This document shows positions 33,507 to 43,967 of a stretch of 64,000 nt of DNA, piece after piece. The stretch covers positions 3,916,183-3,980,182 of the forward strand of contig CM063108.1 of NCBI GenBank assembly GCA_031841125.1, given 5' to 3'. The stretch comes from Acanthococcus lagerstroemiae (lineage: Eukaryota > Arthropoda > Insecta > Hemiptera > Eriococcidae). Under the pieces are notes generated by a model, which searched no databases, was not told the DNA's origin, and saw only the letters and a list, made by a program, of their open reading frames with translations. Made by a program: the position numbers and the translations under genes. Every line of letters starts with the position of its first letter. The first letter of the stretch is position 1.

Positions 33507-35736
33507 ATGCCTTATGGTAACGACAGTAAGTTCTAGTCTTTCTATATTACGTTAGTATAATTTAGGCGAGCTGTCTTCAGTTTTGAACATCGAAATAATG
33601 GCTGTATTAAAACGTTATCTGTATTCACGAGATTTCATTTCTATTTGTTTAGACAATCAACCTAACACCAAAGATTCACCGGAGGAAAAACGCCAAAAAA
33701 TTATTGATGAAGTGAGTCACATCAACATTTTTCTACATGCATATCTTTTTGTAACACATATTCCTATTTTACGTTTAAAAATACTTCTGGTTATTTGTAA
33801 AGGAAGTGAAAGAAAAGGAACAACTCATAGAAAAAACCCAAGATATTCTCGTCCTTCGTGAGATTGCCAAATCCGAGATTCGATCCAATGTTCGACGACG
33901 GCTCCTACTGGAAGAGGAGAAAGCCGAATATAAAAGCAAGTTGGAGGCATCGGAGAGAGATAAGGTAAATTATTTTTTTCAAGCCATTTGAGTGCTACTG
34001 CTCGATTTCAAACTCTTGAATAATATCGTATCGATCGATAGGTTCAATTAGAACGAAGACTTGAAACATACTTTGGCCGGTGCGAGTTCGCAACCTAATT
34101 TTCAAGGTAGAGGTCATCTTTGCGATCGATAAATTAGACGTTTGTTATCAGTGTGCACATTTCCGAATCATAATTTTTCTTGAGATCATATGTCGATTGA
34201 CTTACCCGTCACAATGTTCGTGAAAATTTGTAGCTTAAAATGAGGTTTTCGGTTTTCTTTTCTCGTACGAGCTATTTCTGAATCATAATTTATGCCGAAT
34301 ATGAAAGCCATTTTAGATTCCTTTTGTCACAAATTTATTTATCGAATCGTATCGTTTATTTTTCCCATTTGTCGACGAAATATCATGTGATATTCTCCAG
34401 GTTACGAAATTCATTCAGATTTTCTTGAGATCATGTGTCGATTGATTTGAACTTCGATAGCCGGTGTCAATATCTGTAAAAATTCGTTGCTGATAATGAG
34501 GTTTTAGTTTCTTCTTTTACGAGTTATTTCCGAGTCATAATGAGCTAAATACGAAAGTCACTTTCAGATTAATACTCGTAATAACCTCTGTATAAAAAAT
34601 CCGTCTATCGAGATAGTGTTTTCAAGACCTCTACAAAATATTGCGAGGTAAAAATTCTTTGTGCGTCGATTTTTTTTCTCATTTTTCGTGAAATCGTTGT
34701 ACAAAGTTTAAACTATGTACATATCAAAAAATTCTGGAAGTTGAGTTAGGATATGTTGTAATTGAAATTATATTTTCTAGCACCGTTGTATTACACTTCA
34801 ATATTTTCTCAATAAAATAATGTATGATGTATTATTCTTTTGTTTTTTCAGGTAGTCATTGAAAACTTTGCTCGAAAGGTGGCATGCCCGACTCGATTGC
34901 GGTATTCTATAGAAACTTTTCCGAAAAATTTTGTTTTTTCGATGGATGACATGAATCGTCGCATTTCCGATTTAAACACGAAAATGGTTGCAGCGCTTGA
35001 TTCGTCACGAAGAGTTACTAATTTAGTAAATTTCGTGAGACAGTTTGCCTCTCTAACATCAAAATCAGAAGATGATCAGAATTCAAAATTTCCTGCTGTA
35101 TGGAAGCGCTTAAAATCTGAACTTCCAAAGCTAATAAAACCACAAAACCCGACAGACCTGCAGAAAATTATTATAGAATTATATGAGGCAGCTAATGAAA
35201 GCATTGCCAAACAAACATGGTTGAATAACGTCAAAGTTTGGAAGACTAAGTTGGGTGAACTGACGTTTGAAGACCTCACAACCGTGAAGGATCTAGCTTC
35301 CATAGGAGAGGAAGATATTCGTGAGAAAATAGAACAAGGTGATTTTGATAAAATATTTAAGAATGAATATGAAAAAGAGTACGTCCTTGACCTATTGAAA
35401 TTAAGAAAAATTGGTACAGATTTACCTTCGATGTATAAGATATGTTTTTGGATCCTTCATGTATCGGTAGATGAGGAGGTTGAAAAACTTAAGAAGAAAA
35501 TTAGTGGTGAATGGCCAGGTGAAATTCGAGCTGTCAGATACGATTATTACTGTACGAAAGTAGTTGAATTATATAATCTCGTGTCCGAATTGAGTAAGCA
35601 TGGCCCAGGCTTAATTCCTCCGTTAAATTGCAAGCCTACGATAACAGATTTTCACGAATACCTGAAGCAGTTGTCGTCCATTGGTGGTAAAAGTTTAGCT
35701 TTTGTGGCTGAAACGTTGTATGTAAATGAAGAGTAA
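33507..35736 (+). CDS. Four-exon gene for an unrecognised ~398-residue protein
   Basis: Exons: 33,507-33,525, 33,581-33,711, 33,803-33,964 and 34,852-35,736 (stop TAA). All introns have GT-AG ends (donors GTAAGT, GTGAGT, GTAAAT; the last acceptor is preceded by TTTTTTC) and the phases join in frame. Introns are 55, 91 and 887 bases. The start ATG is followed by CCTTATGG. The protein has a charged helical segment at about residues 45-105 (KEKEQLIEKT, RRRLLLEEEKAEYKSKLEAS), probably a coiled coil. A mainly helical body follows, with FSMDDMNRRI, WKTKLGELTFEDLTTVKDLA and a C-terminal LKQLSSIGGKSLAFVAETLY. No signal peptide, membrane segment or known catalytic motif is seen, and I recognise no family. 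Codon use and composition are host-like, unlike the adjacent PolB genes. It could be a host gene or cargo. No canonical AATAAA is seen shortly downstream. Confidence 0.72.
34170..34575. repeat. Tandem duplication (about 245 bp) within the third intron
   Basis: TTTCTTGAGATCATATGTCG near 34,178 and TTTCTTGAGATCATGTGTCG near 34,421 start two similar blocks that share ATTGAxTT, TGAGGTTTT, a CGAGxTATTTC and a GAAAGxCAxTTT phrase in the same order. Confidence 0.7.
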
Positions 35737-35914
35737 TGAATATTGTTTAGCTTGTTGACGAAATTTCTTCCAAGTTTTCCATTTCATACTAGGTACAGTT
35801 CTTTAGCTGTATATTTTAATTTATCAATCGTGGATAATTCATCAAATTATATTCTTTTTAAAATCGATTTCATTATTTTTTCCTGCTCGTCATCGTTTAT
35901 ACACTTTTATTGAA

Positions 35915-37700
35915 AAGTATTTTCTCTGATATTGATACTCATTCTTGGAGAAATATGACTGAACAGTGTGAGTGGGGTGGAGACCATTGGAGAGTAAAAT
36001 TACTTAATTTTCTTTATAAACTTGACTAAAAAACGTGCACGATTTATAAGGTACTGAATATTAGCATTTCTAGAGAGTTTTTGATGGAATTTGGTACGAA
36101 TAATAACGTGTGCTCGAAAAAATTTTCGAACCATTAGAGAAGAAAATACAGTGAAACACTTGAAGAAATCTATAAAATCCTGGCTGATGGTGACATATTT
36201 TGACTAGTTTTGATGGAATTTGATGCAAAATGGATACAAAAAAATTGAAAATTTTGTAAAATGACGACAGAAAATAAGGAGAAAATGATCCATTTGTCTT
36301 CTGAAAACAACAAAAATTGGCGAGTTAATTTTCAGGAATTTATAAAAGTGAAGAAAATTGGGTGAAAAGTTTAGAAATCTTTAACTGTCCCAGAACATAT
36401 ACTGTGGCCCAGGATCTCATACATTTTAACTAGTTTTTATGTAAAATGGATACAATTTTGTAAAATGGTGGCAGAAAATAAGGAGAAAATGATCCATTTT
36501 TCTTCTGAAAACAGCAAAAATTAGTGAGTCAATTTCGAAGGATTTTTGAAAGCATGGAAATCATACTGAGTATATTAATCTTATGCGTTCAACCAGTAGT
36601 TGAATGATAGGCTCTGTTATCGTTATTCGATGCGGAAGTTGCGGTTTTGCAAATTTTTTTTTTGATACAACGTCGTCTTATATTTTATACGATAATTTTA
36701 CGTGACAGACGATTTCTCTAAAAAAGGTCTGAAATACGAATAAAAATCACTTTGTTTTTGTCTGAACGTTTCCTGAATGATTACACGCTCATTTTTTTGA
36801 AGTGATATTGATATTCATTTTTTGGAGAAATATAACTGAACAGGATGAGTGGGGTGGAGACCACTGGAGAGTAAAATTACTTAAATTTCTTTATAAACTC
36901 GACTGAAAAAACATGCACGGAAAAACCGTGCATGATTTACAAGGCTCAAAATGACATACACCTAATTTTTAGAGGGTTGAGAAAAACGATAGAAATTTGA
37001 TACAAAAGTTGTAAAATTTTCGAACCAGTGGAGAAGAAAAATATTCATATTCGATTTAAAAACAGTAAAATATTCAGTGCAGAAATTAGAGGATTTTCAA
37101 GAATTTTTAGGGTTTGTTAGAAACGTTAATGAGAAATTAGCCTCTGAGCTTGACTGCGCTAGAACATATATAAGCTATCATTTTTTTCTTCAGAGGTGAA
37201 AAATAGGGAAGAAAGTGAAAGAAATCTTCAACTGTCACAGATTGATGATTTCTATAAGTAGAGGGTTAAAACAGTTAAATATCAATATGAAATTTTGTTT
37301 TTTCTTGAGAACTGAAAAATGGGGAGAAAGTAAAGTGGGCCAGAATAAATATAATGTATCATTTTTTTCTTCAGAGGTGAAAAATGGGGAAAGAAGTGAA
37401 AGAAATCTTCAACTGTGCCAAGAGTATTATTACCTATCACAGATTGATGATTTCTATGAGAGAAAGAGTTGAAAGATAGGAAATTGATATAATTTGGATA
37501 CAACATTTATAAAATTTTCAAACTAGAGGAGATGAGAAAATAGGATGAAATGATTAAAATTATCCTTAAAAATAGTTAAATATTCAATACGGAAATTTAG
37601 AGAATTTTTATTTTTTCTTGAGAACTGAAAAATGGGGGAAAAAGTAAGAGAAATCATTACTGCGCTAGAACATACATAAGTACACATTATTGTCCTTTTA
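35915..37700 (+). repeat. Diverged tandem/dispersed repeat array downstream of the four-exon gene
   Basis: A block with GTGGGGTGGAGACCA, GGAGAGTAAAATTACTTAA and TTTCTTTATAAACT occurs at about 35,918-36,045 and 36,804-36,930. Another with GAGAAAATGATCCATTT and CTTCTGAAAACA occurs near 36,280 and 36,478. A third with TTTTTTTCTTCAGAGGTGAAAAAT occurs near 37,180 and 37,364. The whole looks like higher-order duplications. It straddles the putative right end of the PolB element (36,613). Confidence 0.65.
36586..36613 (-). repeat. Right terminal inverted repeat of the PolB element
   Basis: CGTTCAACCAGTAGTTGAA then TGATAGGCT, inverted relative to 24,997-25,024. On the inner side both ends share, in diverged form, a TATACT..GTAT..ATTT.CAT.CT segment and a TGACT.A...AATTTTT segment, suggesting a longer original repeat of around 100 bp. 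Confidence 0.7.
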
Positions 37701-37859
37701 CAACACAATGGCGATTGGCGGAAAACGCTGGCAGTCATCGGGGAAAGGCGCTACGTGCTGTTCGAAAAAACTCGAGGCACCGAATTGAAATTAATTCCGA
37801 GAAATAATTAACGCGCTGGTGAAAAGTTCGGCGGATTAGTGACACAAAGTGGAGGCAGG

Positions 37860-38560
37860 AACAGAGCTCGTGTCTTACAGTCACGGGTGTTGTATGAGGA
37901 TAATGACCCAACAAGAAGAGCGGTTTCCTGATTTTTCATCCCGGGGTAGTTGTATGAATGAATTCAACTTAAAATGGTGTCTAGTTGCATTGAGTGAACC
38001 CGCCTTGGAATGAATAAGTTTGTCATCATTTGGTTGTTTCTGTTTTAATTACCAGAGCTTGGACAGTTGAGTCACAGTTACTGGCAGCTTAGTTGGTAGC
38101 TTAGTTACAGTAACGGGTATTGTATAAGGATAATGACCTGACAAAAGGGGACCGATTAAGGTTACACGACTTTTTACCCCAAGGTGTTCAGAACGTGGAC
38201 TCCTACAGCAGAAGAGTGGAGATGATGACCGCATGAATGGTTGGTTGTCGGTCTGTTTTCATTGAAGTGGTCTCATTTCAATGGCACCTATGCATGGTGG
38301 TACCAGATTTTTGATCTTAGAGGAGGACCCAGTTTGTTATCAGTTTTGCTGTTGTTTCCCTTTTAGTTCAACAGGACAGAACTCGCGGCAGTTCACTGGT
38401 TCAATCACAGGTGTGCGAGGATAGTGACATAACGACAGGAAAATTACTGGATTTTTCATTTTGGTACAGTTACATTGGAATGTGGACTGTCACAGTAAAA
38501 GATACTACGATGACTGTACTAACTGGTTATTTAATTTCATTTTAGCAACCGGTTATGCGA
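37860..38560 (+). repeat. Three diverged tandem units, about 230-300 bp each
   Basis: Units start near 37,876 (CAGTCACGGGTGTTGTATGA), 38,107 (CAGTAACGGGTATTGTATAA) and 38,404 (ATCACAGGTGTGCGAGGATA). Each is followed by GGATAxTGACxxxACxA, a GACTTTTxxxxCC or GATTTTTCATxxxGG segment, and GTGGACT or a variant. No coding potential. Confidence 0.6.
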
Positions 38561-38621
38561 GATTCAAGAGCAGTTCAGCTTTTGGAAATCTCGTCAGAAC
38601 ATTTCAGGGGGTGGTCATTAA

Positions 38622-38713
38622 CCCTCTCGCGATGGTGGGACAGGGAAAACCCAGCTTTCCATTTAAATTAACATTGAAAAGCTGGGATTCCCAGTCCCAC
38701 TGTCGTGAGAGGG
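38622..38713. mobile_element. Palindromic piggyBac-like mini-element, 92 bp
   Basis: Two inverted arms of about 45 bp (CCCTCTCGCGATGGTGGGAC at the left; CCCTCTCACGACAGTGGGAC as the complement of the right) meet in the centre with the shared CCCAGCTTT segment. TTAA lies directly at the left edge (38,618-38,621) and two bases beyond the right edge (38,716-38,719). C-run ends next to TTAA are the piggyBac pattern. The whole unit could fold as one long hairpin. Confidence 0.65.
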
Positions 38714-38849
38714 TTTTAAAAAAGTACTTTATTACTATTGCCAACTCAAATGCAGAAACAATTTGCCACCCTGAGAAAATTATCTATTTTGTTATGAAAA
38801 CGGGTAAATATATTCTTCAACTTGACAAATTTTTTGGTATTTGAAAAGG

Positions 38850-39362
38850 TTACGATGAGTGGATGAAAAAATGTGAAATTCACGACTGCGCCAAAGGGAA
38901 TATAAGGTATCTACTGAATTATTACTTCCACCTGGTGGTATTCTAATTATAGTTATCGTAATTAATCGTCGTGAGCCCCATGATTTGTTAATAATTCTCG
39001 TACCTTATCGTGAGCAAGCGTTTAGTGGTGGTGTTACGTTGTAAGCTAAATCAGCATGTTGCGACCGCTGGGGCCGAGACTGCCTTTTAAAAGCTACTTT
39101 TTCGAACCATAAAACTACTTGCGAATGTACAAATGTGTAATTAACGTTCAACGTCGCCTGATATGTCACACGAATAGGAAAATAAGTTTACGAAAGAGAG
39201 TGAGCTCTCGCGTGCACGTTTAAAGTATACTTTCAGCTGATGGTAGGACAAACAGTGGTTGGATTTATTAAGTTTATTAATAAGTCGTATTGGAAATGGC
39301 GTTGTTTCACATTTCTTCGTTATAAATAGAATAATCGAATGCGTAAAATACACATTGGTTTT
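38850..39362. other. No gene recognised
   Basis: Mixed-composition intergenic DNA; nothing supported. Confidence 0.5.
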
Positions 39363-39370
39363 CATTTGGA

Positions 39371-39603
39371 CAGAGACGAAAGTAAGGAGGGGCACAGGGG
39401 CGGCAGCCTACTCCCAAGCCTCCGCCGGAATTGGGAAATTTTAGTAGACGGATCCAAAGTTGGGAAAATCCAATAAGTCAAAAGGTTTTCCTTTTTATAC
39501 CCAATACAAACAAATTTTGATTGATACTTGGGAATTTGAGTTGAGTCAGTTGAGAATTTAACAATTTTTGCCCCTCCAGAAAAAACTCTTCGCTACGTCC
39601 CTG
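39371..39603. mobile_element. hAT-type MITE, 233 bp
   Basis: Left end CAGAGACGAAAGTAAGGAG and right end (complement) CAGGGACGTAGCGAAGAG are imperfect inverted repeats. The flanking octamers CATTTGGA (39,363-39,370) and GATTTGGA (39,604-39,611) match at 7 of 8. The interior shares CCAACT-GACTCAACTCAA-TTCCCAAGTAT and CCTTTTGACT phrases with the element at 57,267-57,565 when complemented, so the two are one family. Confidence 0.78.
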
Positions 39604-39611
39604 GATTTGGA

Positions 39612-41038
39612 CGAATCAACGCACGCATTATCACATAAGAGTACCTATAATCATCCTTCATAAGTCAAGTTAGGTTACTTAATGAACTGAAAAACTAGTT
39701 CATGCTTTCAACCATGTTTGCGAACAATAATTAAAATCAAACGTCAATGGTAAATTCTGAAGGAAAATCTTATCTCACTGAGTATAGGCAAGTCTTTAAG
39801 CTGTGAATAAGAAAACCTGCTTTTGATCTGGGAGTCATCATTTCAGAGCCTCTAAGAGCTCAGGTTGGGAGGAATGTCGTATATAATTCTCTTTAGGCTT
39901 GTCAGCTCACACGTGGGTACACTTGTACAAAGACTGGTCATACACAGTATAGTCTGTTGAAATACACGTGTGTAGGAGAGAGTGGAACATGTCACAATTT
40001 TAACAAAATTGAGTATTGTGAAAGAATTTTAAGACCTAGAAAATTCGAAAGAGGCTTAAATCATAGCTACAACTCATGAATATGATATCGGAAGGGGAGA
40101 GAGAATGACCAATTTAACATTACAACTTGTCTAATATTACTGGATTTCAAGAGGCACTGTTCAGACTGGAAATATGGACAGTGAGACGATTTACCCTGGA
40201 GATATAACGCCCCGCTCTCCTCTACATGAATGTTCAATTAAATTCCATTCATCAACGAATCCACAGGTCTTCCAAGTCCAAAAAATACCCCGCAGTGACT
40301 CACGAGATCTTAAACTTTTCTAATAAAACCCAAAAATGGAACTTTGTGGTATGTCAAATGTTAACCACTATGGAAAGAAGAAGGGGTAGGGATTAGCCAG
40401 AGGACAGAGCAAACAAGTATGATGTAATTTCTTGAACGCACAATATGACTTATAACTGAACCACAGGTAGATGGTAACTTTCCTGAGGCAGTTTGCTTTA
40501 GGGATACAGTGAGAAGTGATGATGCTGAACTTGTTAAACGCGTAATAACCTGCTTTACAGGGGGGATTATAATACTTCATTATATTGTGGTAGTTCTGTA
40601 ACTATATGACGGTTCGGGGAACGGATGATACCTTTTTCTAAACGCGAGACTCAACTCGGCTCACGAGGTCATTTAAACAATTTTGGTTAGAAAACAGATT
40701 TGTGAAGAGGAAATCTGGGCCTAGGGTGAATTTGTAAGTGGACCATCCGTTGAAGCAGAATATAAACACTATTTTTGCCTTATTTTCGACAGCTTTTAGT
40801 TGAATGTTAGTATGCTTGGGTTCCTTAGTGGAAGCCAAATCTCGGGCAAAAGTCCCCAGCTGCCTTCGGTCTCTGCATGCCTGAAGATACATAACAAAAC
40901 GAGTAATGCGGTTTCTCGAACGTACGATTTAGTTCGGCTCGGAAGGAATGTAAAACCATCAAATTATCATCTTCATAGGTGCATGTGTCTTGAATCATTA
41001 GTCCTTCTTTATGTAACGTTAATGAAATCTTTGTAGCT
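39612..41038. other. No gene recognised
   Basis: Ordinary intergenic DNA. Frames at 40,368-40,892 have no recognisable family. Confidence 0.5.
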
Positions 41039-41046
41039 TTTGGCAC

Positions 41047-41236
41047 CAGGGCCGGTTTTAAGTACTTTGCTGCCCCGGGCTGCAGTATTTTTGCCGTCTT
41101 ATTTTTTACACCCCCCCCCCCCGCTCCGCCTCTCACAAAATTGATGTAACTGATTTTTGGGCCACAAATTATTCGGCCCAAAATTTTGCCGCTCTGAGCT
41201 GCAGCCCTGTCAGCCCTTATGGTAAATCCGGCGCTA
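41047..41236. mobile_element. hAT-type MITE, 190 bp, perfect 8-bp duplication
   Basis: The ends CAGGGCCGGTTTTAA and (complement) TAGCGCCGGATTTAC are inverted. The octamer TTTGGCAC flanks both sides exactly (41,039-41,046; 41,237-41,244). Interior features include C11-12 near 41,112 and a GCAGTATTTTTGCCG / CAAAATTTTGCCG symmetry. Related to the copy at 16,759. Confidence 0.88.
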
Positions 41237-41413
41237 TTTGGCACTATTGAAGTCAGACGAGCCATGAACGAGTATAACTTAGTTTGCTCTCACAATATTT
41301 ATACGCCTTCGTTTAGAAGCGAAATAACGACCGCAGTAAAAAGAATGAATTAATAATTTTCTCTTCATCGAGAATTATAGTTCATCGTTCTCTAAATACT
41401 CTGGAGTAGCATA

Positions 41414-41929
41414 CGGGTACGGGGCCCAATATACTACCATCATTCATTTTATCCTGAATGAAATTATTACTAATAATAAATAAGTTCCAAAAATTTCAAG
41501 AAAATATTGAACAAAAAATACCCTTTACTTTATCCTGAAAAGTGAATAATTTTCATAGATCTTACCTAGTATTTTTATACGTGCACAGTCGTTCAGGCTG
41601 GAAAATAATTCTTCAGAGTCAATACTTCTCCCTTTCTCTGAAGATATGGATCCGCAGGATAAGCCTGCTCATGCTGGCGCGTTGATTTCTTTAGAAACGG
41701 GAGAAATACCTATTCACTGTCAAAAATTATTTGCTAGCCTGAACAATTGTGTCCGCCTAGAAATACTAGATAGGTAAAATCTATGAGAATTACTCACGTT
41801 TCAGGGTAAAGTAGAGGGTGTTCTTGGTCCAGAATTTTCTTGAAATTTTTTGAACTGTGTTAAATATCAGAATAAGGTTAATTCAGGTTGAAATGAGTGA
41901 TGGTAGTATATGGATGGTCCCTGTACCCG
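41414..41929. mobile_element. Fold-back element, about 516 bp, arms about 240 bp
   Basis: The left arm from CGGGTACGGGGCCC and the right arm ending GGGTCCCTGTACCCG-like (given as GGTCCCTGTACCCG) are complementary with about three-quarters agreement over most of their length. Matching pairs include ATACTACCATCATTCATTT, AAAAATTTCAAGAAAAT, CTTTACTTTATCCTGAAA, CATAGATCTTACCTA and GTTCAGGCTGG. The centre (about 41,620-41,720) holds GATCCGCAGGATAAGCCTGC. No target duplication is certain. No coding capacity. Confidence 0.8.
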
Positions 41930-43343
41930 CACATACTAACTCTCTGGCACTATGCCGGTTATTACGAGAGAGTTAATGCGACATCAGTGGTGGACGATAT
42001 TGTTGTGTAAAATATCCTAATTTTCCCAGAAACGTTTCTGTTTCTTGTTTTTATTATTATTATTTTATATTAGTGGGTTTGTCTGACTGGTATGGCAAGA
42101 ATTTACATACAGAAAATAATATGATTAAATTCGTAATAATCAGACTTGTTTGTATCGTGCGATAAGAAGTGCTACATTGTCAAGAAGGTCACTTAGTCAT
42201 ACTAGTCATTCACTCTTATAGTCAAGTATTGACAAGTAAGAAGTTTTGAAATGGGTGGATGGAAACTGGGGTAATAGGTCTGAGGGATATTCAACATGCA
42301 CAGCGGCGCGTCCAATATTAATTAATTTTTAAGAAATTAGGTTCTGGGGGTTTCTGCATCGTGATGGAGAATTTGTTATTTCAGCGACAATTTGTTATAA
42401 ATGATTGAAAAATAAAATTTAAAACAGCATCAAAGTGGGTTTTGATCTAATTTATTTGGTTGTGGAAATGCAGCTACGGTCTTTAAATAAGAAACTCTCT
42501 AAAATACTTGTACTGAAAGAATAGTTGTCGAGAGACACTCGTGGACCGAAACTTCTTTAAAAAATCAAATTTCGGAACAGATGTACCTATACCCAGCGTT
42601 GGATACACAGAGGCCAACTTTTTTATTGGCCGGCTGATTTTAGCCAGTCTGGTTTATCCAAAATTTGATGATCTGAACTAACAATTTGTTAACGAAATCC
42701 AATCCTTAATTTGAAAGCACATTTTCAATAGAAATATCAACTTTCGTGATTTCTGTAAAAGTGGCAAGGTGTAATCAAAATCCATAGAATCTGCAAGTAC
42801 AAACGCTTCACCATGCCTTAACTACAAAAAATATACAAACTGGATGCTGCAGGGATCAGTCCCGCAGCCAGTAAAGATATGAAAATTCAGTAAATGAATT
42901 GAATCTCAGGACCGGTGAACAAAATCTGAAGGCGGGTTGAACTACCAAAAAACCGAAAACGGCCAGGGCCGCTGCGGTCCCTGTCGACCCGTGGCTACCG
43001 TCTCGGAAGAAATGTTTTTGCCAGATTTATTGGTATTGAAAGATTAACTTTTTGCCACACCCTATTCAACTTCATTTTATCTGTTAGCATACAAACATTG
43101 CTACTTGACCCTTGAGAAAGCCATTAGCTAAATGAAGATGATTATGGTATCATGTAACAGAAGTAGGTGCGTGTATGTGACAAAGTAGCTTCAGATTGAC
43201 GGGAATGTCATATTAGTAAACTGAACTAACAATTTTAAATGTAATATTGGCGCCCGAACTTCGGACGATTCATGTACGAATGTAATTGGGAATCGTCATG
43301 TTCATTTACACGAACTTATCAATTTCCTTTTATTCGGTTACAG
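41930..43343. other. No gene recognised
   Basis: Upstream of the GTPase exons. A 40-base palindrome near 41,937-41,976 (AACTCTCTGG...GAGAGAGTT) may be another tiny relative of the piggyBac-like element. A 5' exon of the GTPase gene may lie here but cannot be fixed. Confidence 0.4.
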
Positions 43344-43367
43344 GTACAAAGACTTTGTAATTTAACA

Positions 43368-43967
43368 ATGAAAGGTGAATCAGAAAACAAAGGTTCCCGT
43401 GTACGGATCGCAGTGTTAGGAAACATGAACGTAGGCAAATCAGGTAACGTTTAACTTTCATATTTTTCACACAATTATGATTACTCATTTCCGGACCCTC
43501 TAAGGTTAAAATATTTAATTGCACTTTTAGTTTCACTTAGGCCAAATGTAGTTGGCATAATATTTACGTAGGTGGTATACAAATTGCAGATTGAACTTTT
43601 GTGATCTAGCGAATCACACGTTCGAAGCTCATCCACAGATTTACCTACAGAAAATGCTTAAATCTCATAAAACCGAATTATTTTCCCACGAGCAGTATAT
43701 TTTTGGCGCCGGAACAGGGACAATCACATTTACGACGCATATAATTAATTACTGTTGTTACTAGTTACTATAAAAAACCATCGAACTCACTTTTTGGCAT
43801 GTGTTTCAAACACATTTTGTCAACATTTACCATCTATATTATAGTATAGCAAATGATAAATTTAACTGCATTTTCGCATTAAACTTACTCAGTATTATTT
43901 TATTTTGCAGCTCTGACTGTTCGATTTCTCACCAAACGATTTATCGGAGAGTACCGATCCAAATCAG
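43368..43967 (+). CDS. Ras-like small GTPase, RERG/RASL-type, first two coding exons (partial)
   Basis: Exon 43,344-43,443 is preceded by TTCGGTTACAG and ends at a phase-1 donor GTAACG; the ATG is at 43,368. Exon 43,911-43,967 has acceptor TTTTGCAG and donor GTAAGC, also phase 1. Joined in frame they give 25 residues ending RIAVLGNMNVGKS, then ALTVRFLTKRFIGEYRSKS. These are beta-1, the P-loop (GxxxxGKS) and helix-1 up to switch I of a Ras-family GTPase. The phrase LTVRFLTKRFIGEY is typical of the RERG/RASL branch. The positions equivalent to Ras Gly12 and Gly13 are Met and Asn, as in branch members that do not follow the Ras rule. The remaining exons (DTAGQ, NKxD) are not found; they may be beyond the window or after a long intron. 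Product and family are secure; the exact orthologue is not. Confidence 0.8.

Larger units (their letters stand above)
24997..36613. mobile_element. Candidate 11.6-kb PolB-encoding element (Polinton-like), boundaries by inverted repeats
   Basis: The interval is bounded by inverted repeats. At the left, AGCCTATGG is followed by TTCAACTACTGGTTGAACG. At the right, the complement reads AGCCTATCA followed by the identical 19-mer. Weaker similarity appears to continue inward for about 80-100 bp with gaps. Ends of the form 5'-AG...CT-3' recall Polintons, which have 5'-AG termini, TIRs of hundreds of bp and 6-bp duplications; no clean 6-bp duplication is visible here. Inside are a family B DNA polymerase and small genes in a strongly AT-rich block (about 25.3-33.03 kb), then a four-exon gene in host-like composition (33.5-35.7 kb). 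Integrase, ATPase, protease and capsid genes are missing. One array copy lies inside (35.9 kb) and another outside (36.8 kb) the right end, which complicates the boundary. Confidence 0.5.

Noticed and set aside
24997..36613. Complete standard Polinton
   Set aside because: No retroviral-type integrase, FtsK/A32-type ATPase, adenovirus-type protease or jelly-roll capsid frame is visible anywhere in the interval.
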